15,738 nucleotides of DNA from Actinomycetota bacterium (GTDB lineage: Bacteria; Actinomycetota; Thermoleophilia; UBA2241). The DNA is taken from positions 224-15,961 of the forward strand of contig PMKK01000073.1 of NCBI GenBank assembly GCA_003157715.1, written 5' to 3'. Positions 14,785-15,738 of this stretch are shown in pieces; the first letter of the stretch is position 1; the number at the start of each line of letters is the position of its first letter. Below the pieces are notes generated by a model that was not told the origin of the DNA, ran no database searches, and was given only the letters and a program-made list of their open reading frames with translations. Both the position numbers and the translations under genes were made by a program.

Positions 14785-15738
14785 CTACCGCAGCACGTGC
14801 CTGAACCAGTGGCGCAGCACGACCTCGGCCGGCTTGCCGTGGGGCGTGTAGCTGTCGTTCTTGGGGCCGCCCACGGTCGGGTCGGTGTACCACTGCCACA
14901 GAAACAGGCCCTTCATCCAGTCGCGGGCGGCGAAGGTCTTGAGCGCCGCTTCATACCAGCGCGACTGGCCGGTCAGGTCGATCTTGCCCGGCACCTGCCA
15001 GTCCCAGGGCGCCCGCGCCGCGCCGACGATGCTGCGTATGCCGATCTCCGTAAAGATGACCGGCTTGTCGTAGCGGCGGTGCAGGCGCAGGAGCAGGCGG
15101 TAGTAGCGGCTCCAGCCCGCCCAAAGCTGGGTGACCGTAGGGTGCAGCCGGGTGCTGAGCGTCGGGTAGGCGTCCTGACCGATCAGATCGACGGCGCCCC
15201 ACCAGGTGACGGCTTGGGGGTCGGTCGAGATCTGATCGTCGGCGTAGGTGAGCTTGCCCTGGTAGACGGCGCGCACGTCGGCGATAGTCTGCCGCCAGGC
15301 GGCCGCGTGGCCGACGGTCGAATCGAGCTCGCAGCCCACGCTGAACTGCTCGCACTTCGCGCCCGCGGCAAGCGTCGCGTAGTGCGTGATCTGCTCGTCG
15401 TAGGCGGCAAACCAGGTCGCCCAGTCAGCGTCGGAGAAGTTGGGGCCTATCTCGCCGCGCCAGTGCGACGGATCGCTCAGCAAATCGAGCTGCGGCTTGA
15501 GCATGACCTTCAGACCGAGGCGGTGCGCGTAGGCGATGATGCCGCGCAGCGAGGCGTCGGTCGGCGTGTCGGGCTCGGTGCGGCTGATGGTGGTCGCGTT
15601 GATGTCGTTCTGGTAGACGGTCACCAGGACCATCGCCCAGGTCGCCCCCGTGGCGCGCAGCTCACGCAGCGAGGCGCGTGGGCCGCTGCCCACGTAACTG
15701 TCGTGCCAGTAGCCGGTAAACGACACGCCCTTCTCGAC
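14785..15738 (-). CDS. Glycoside hydrolase-like TIM-barrel protein, C-terminal part (runs off the right edge)
   Basis: At least 317 residues; the reading frame is still open at the right edge (VEKGVSFTGYW), so any signal peptide and true start lie outside. It looks like a clan GH-A TIM barrel of the GH113 type (beta-mannanase-like). The early strand KGVSFTGYWHDSY, then GATWAMVLVTVYQND, GLKVMLKPQLDL, DWATWFAAYDEQI, CEQFSVGCELDS, VDLIGQDAYPTL and KPVIFTEIGIRS follow the expected strand order. The glutamate in GCELDS fits the acid/base position (end of strand 4), and the one in FTEIG fits the nucleophile (end of strand 7). MKGLFLWQWYTDPTVGGPKNDSY fits the last strand. The true substrate is unknown; many such proteins are cell-wall or polysaccharide hydrolases. 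It ends 168 bases upstream of the tRNA-Sec gene on the same strand. Confidence 0.75.
   Translation of the reverse strand, partial: VEKGVSFTGYWHDSYVGSGPRASLRELRATGATWAMVLVTVYQNDINATTISRTEPDTPTDASLRGIIAYAHRLGLKVMLKPQLDLLSDPSHWRGEIGPNFSDADWATWFAAYDEQITHYATLAAGAKCEQFSVGCELDSTVGHAAAWRQTIADVRAVYQGKLTYADDQISTDPQAVTWWGAVDLIGQDAYPTLSTRLHPTVTQLWAGWSRYYRLLLRLHRRYDKPVIFTEIGIRSIVGAARAPWDWQVPGKIDLTGQSRWYEAALKTFAARDWMKGLFLWQWYTDPTVGGPKNDSYTPHGKPAEVVLRHWFRHVLR

Overview
The window is about 15.7 kb of very GC-rich bacterial DNA. Several features suggest an actinobacterium: many GTG starts with strong purine-rich ribosome binding sites, a Tat-type lipoprotein signal, a CopC-CopD fusion, and few signs of recent transfer. 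The long, charged N-terminal region before the twin-arginine motif of the solute-binding protein would fit the Thermoleophilia/Solirubrobacterales group, but that is an impression and not a proof. No plasmid, phage, insertion-sequence or CRISPR features were seen.

Layout. (1) Positions 1-242, minus strand: the first 80 codons of a glutamate decarboxylase that runs off the left edge. (2) A divergent intergenic region (243-451) holds candidate promoters for both directions and a perfect 9-bp inverted repeat. (3) Positions 452-6306, plus strand: a compact peptide/nickel-type ABC uptake operon of Tat lipoprotein binding protein, two permeases, and both ATPases fused into one 758-residue protein. 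(4) Positions 6362-8811, minus strand: two exported proteins that both expose a histidine at the predicted mature N-terminus. The first is membrane-anchored and unnamed; the second is a CopC-CopD fusion with an extra C-terminal domain. A divergent 57-residue membrane microprotein starts at 8893. (5) Positions 9153-13356, minus strand: a three-gene block of an MttB-superfamily methyltransferase without pyrrolysine, a two-cluster ferredoxin-type iron-sulfur protein, and a histidine ammonia-lyase-fold protein whose MIO-forming Ala-Ser-Gly triad is destroyed. (6) Positions 13840-15738: a 70-residue zinc-ribbon protein, a 58-residue protein of unknown function, a complete selenocysteine tRNA (selC, minus strand), and the C-terminal part of a clan GH-A-like TIM-barrel protein that runs off the right edge.

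How the parts may work together. The transporter operon is self-contained. The copper-type pair probably handles copper at or across the membrane. The most interesting block is region 5. A MIO-less member of the HAL/PAL fold resembles ergothionase-type trimethylamine lyases, and its neighbour belongs to the family that demethylates quaternary amines, with a redox protein between them. Together they could be a module for breaking down a trimethylammonium betaine such as ergothioneine or hercynine; this is inference. The tRNA-Sec shows that the genome probably encodes selenoproteins, although none is evident in this window. Several intergenic leaders carry short tandem repeats (periods of 9, 14, 20, 32 and 37 bp), a recurring oddity of the minus-strand genes.
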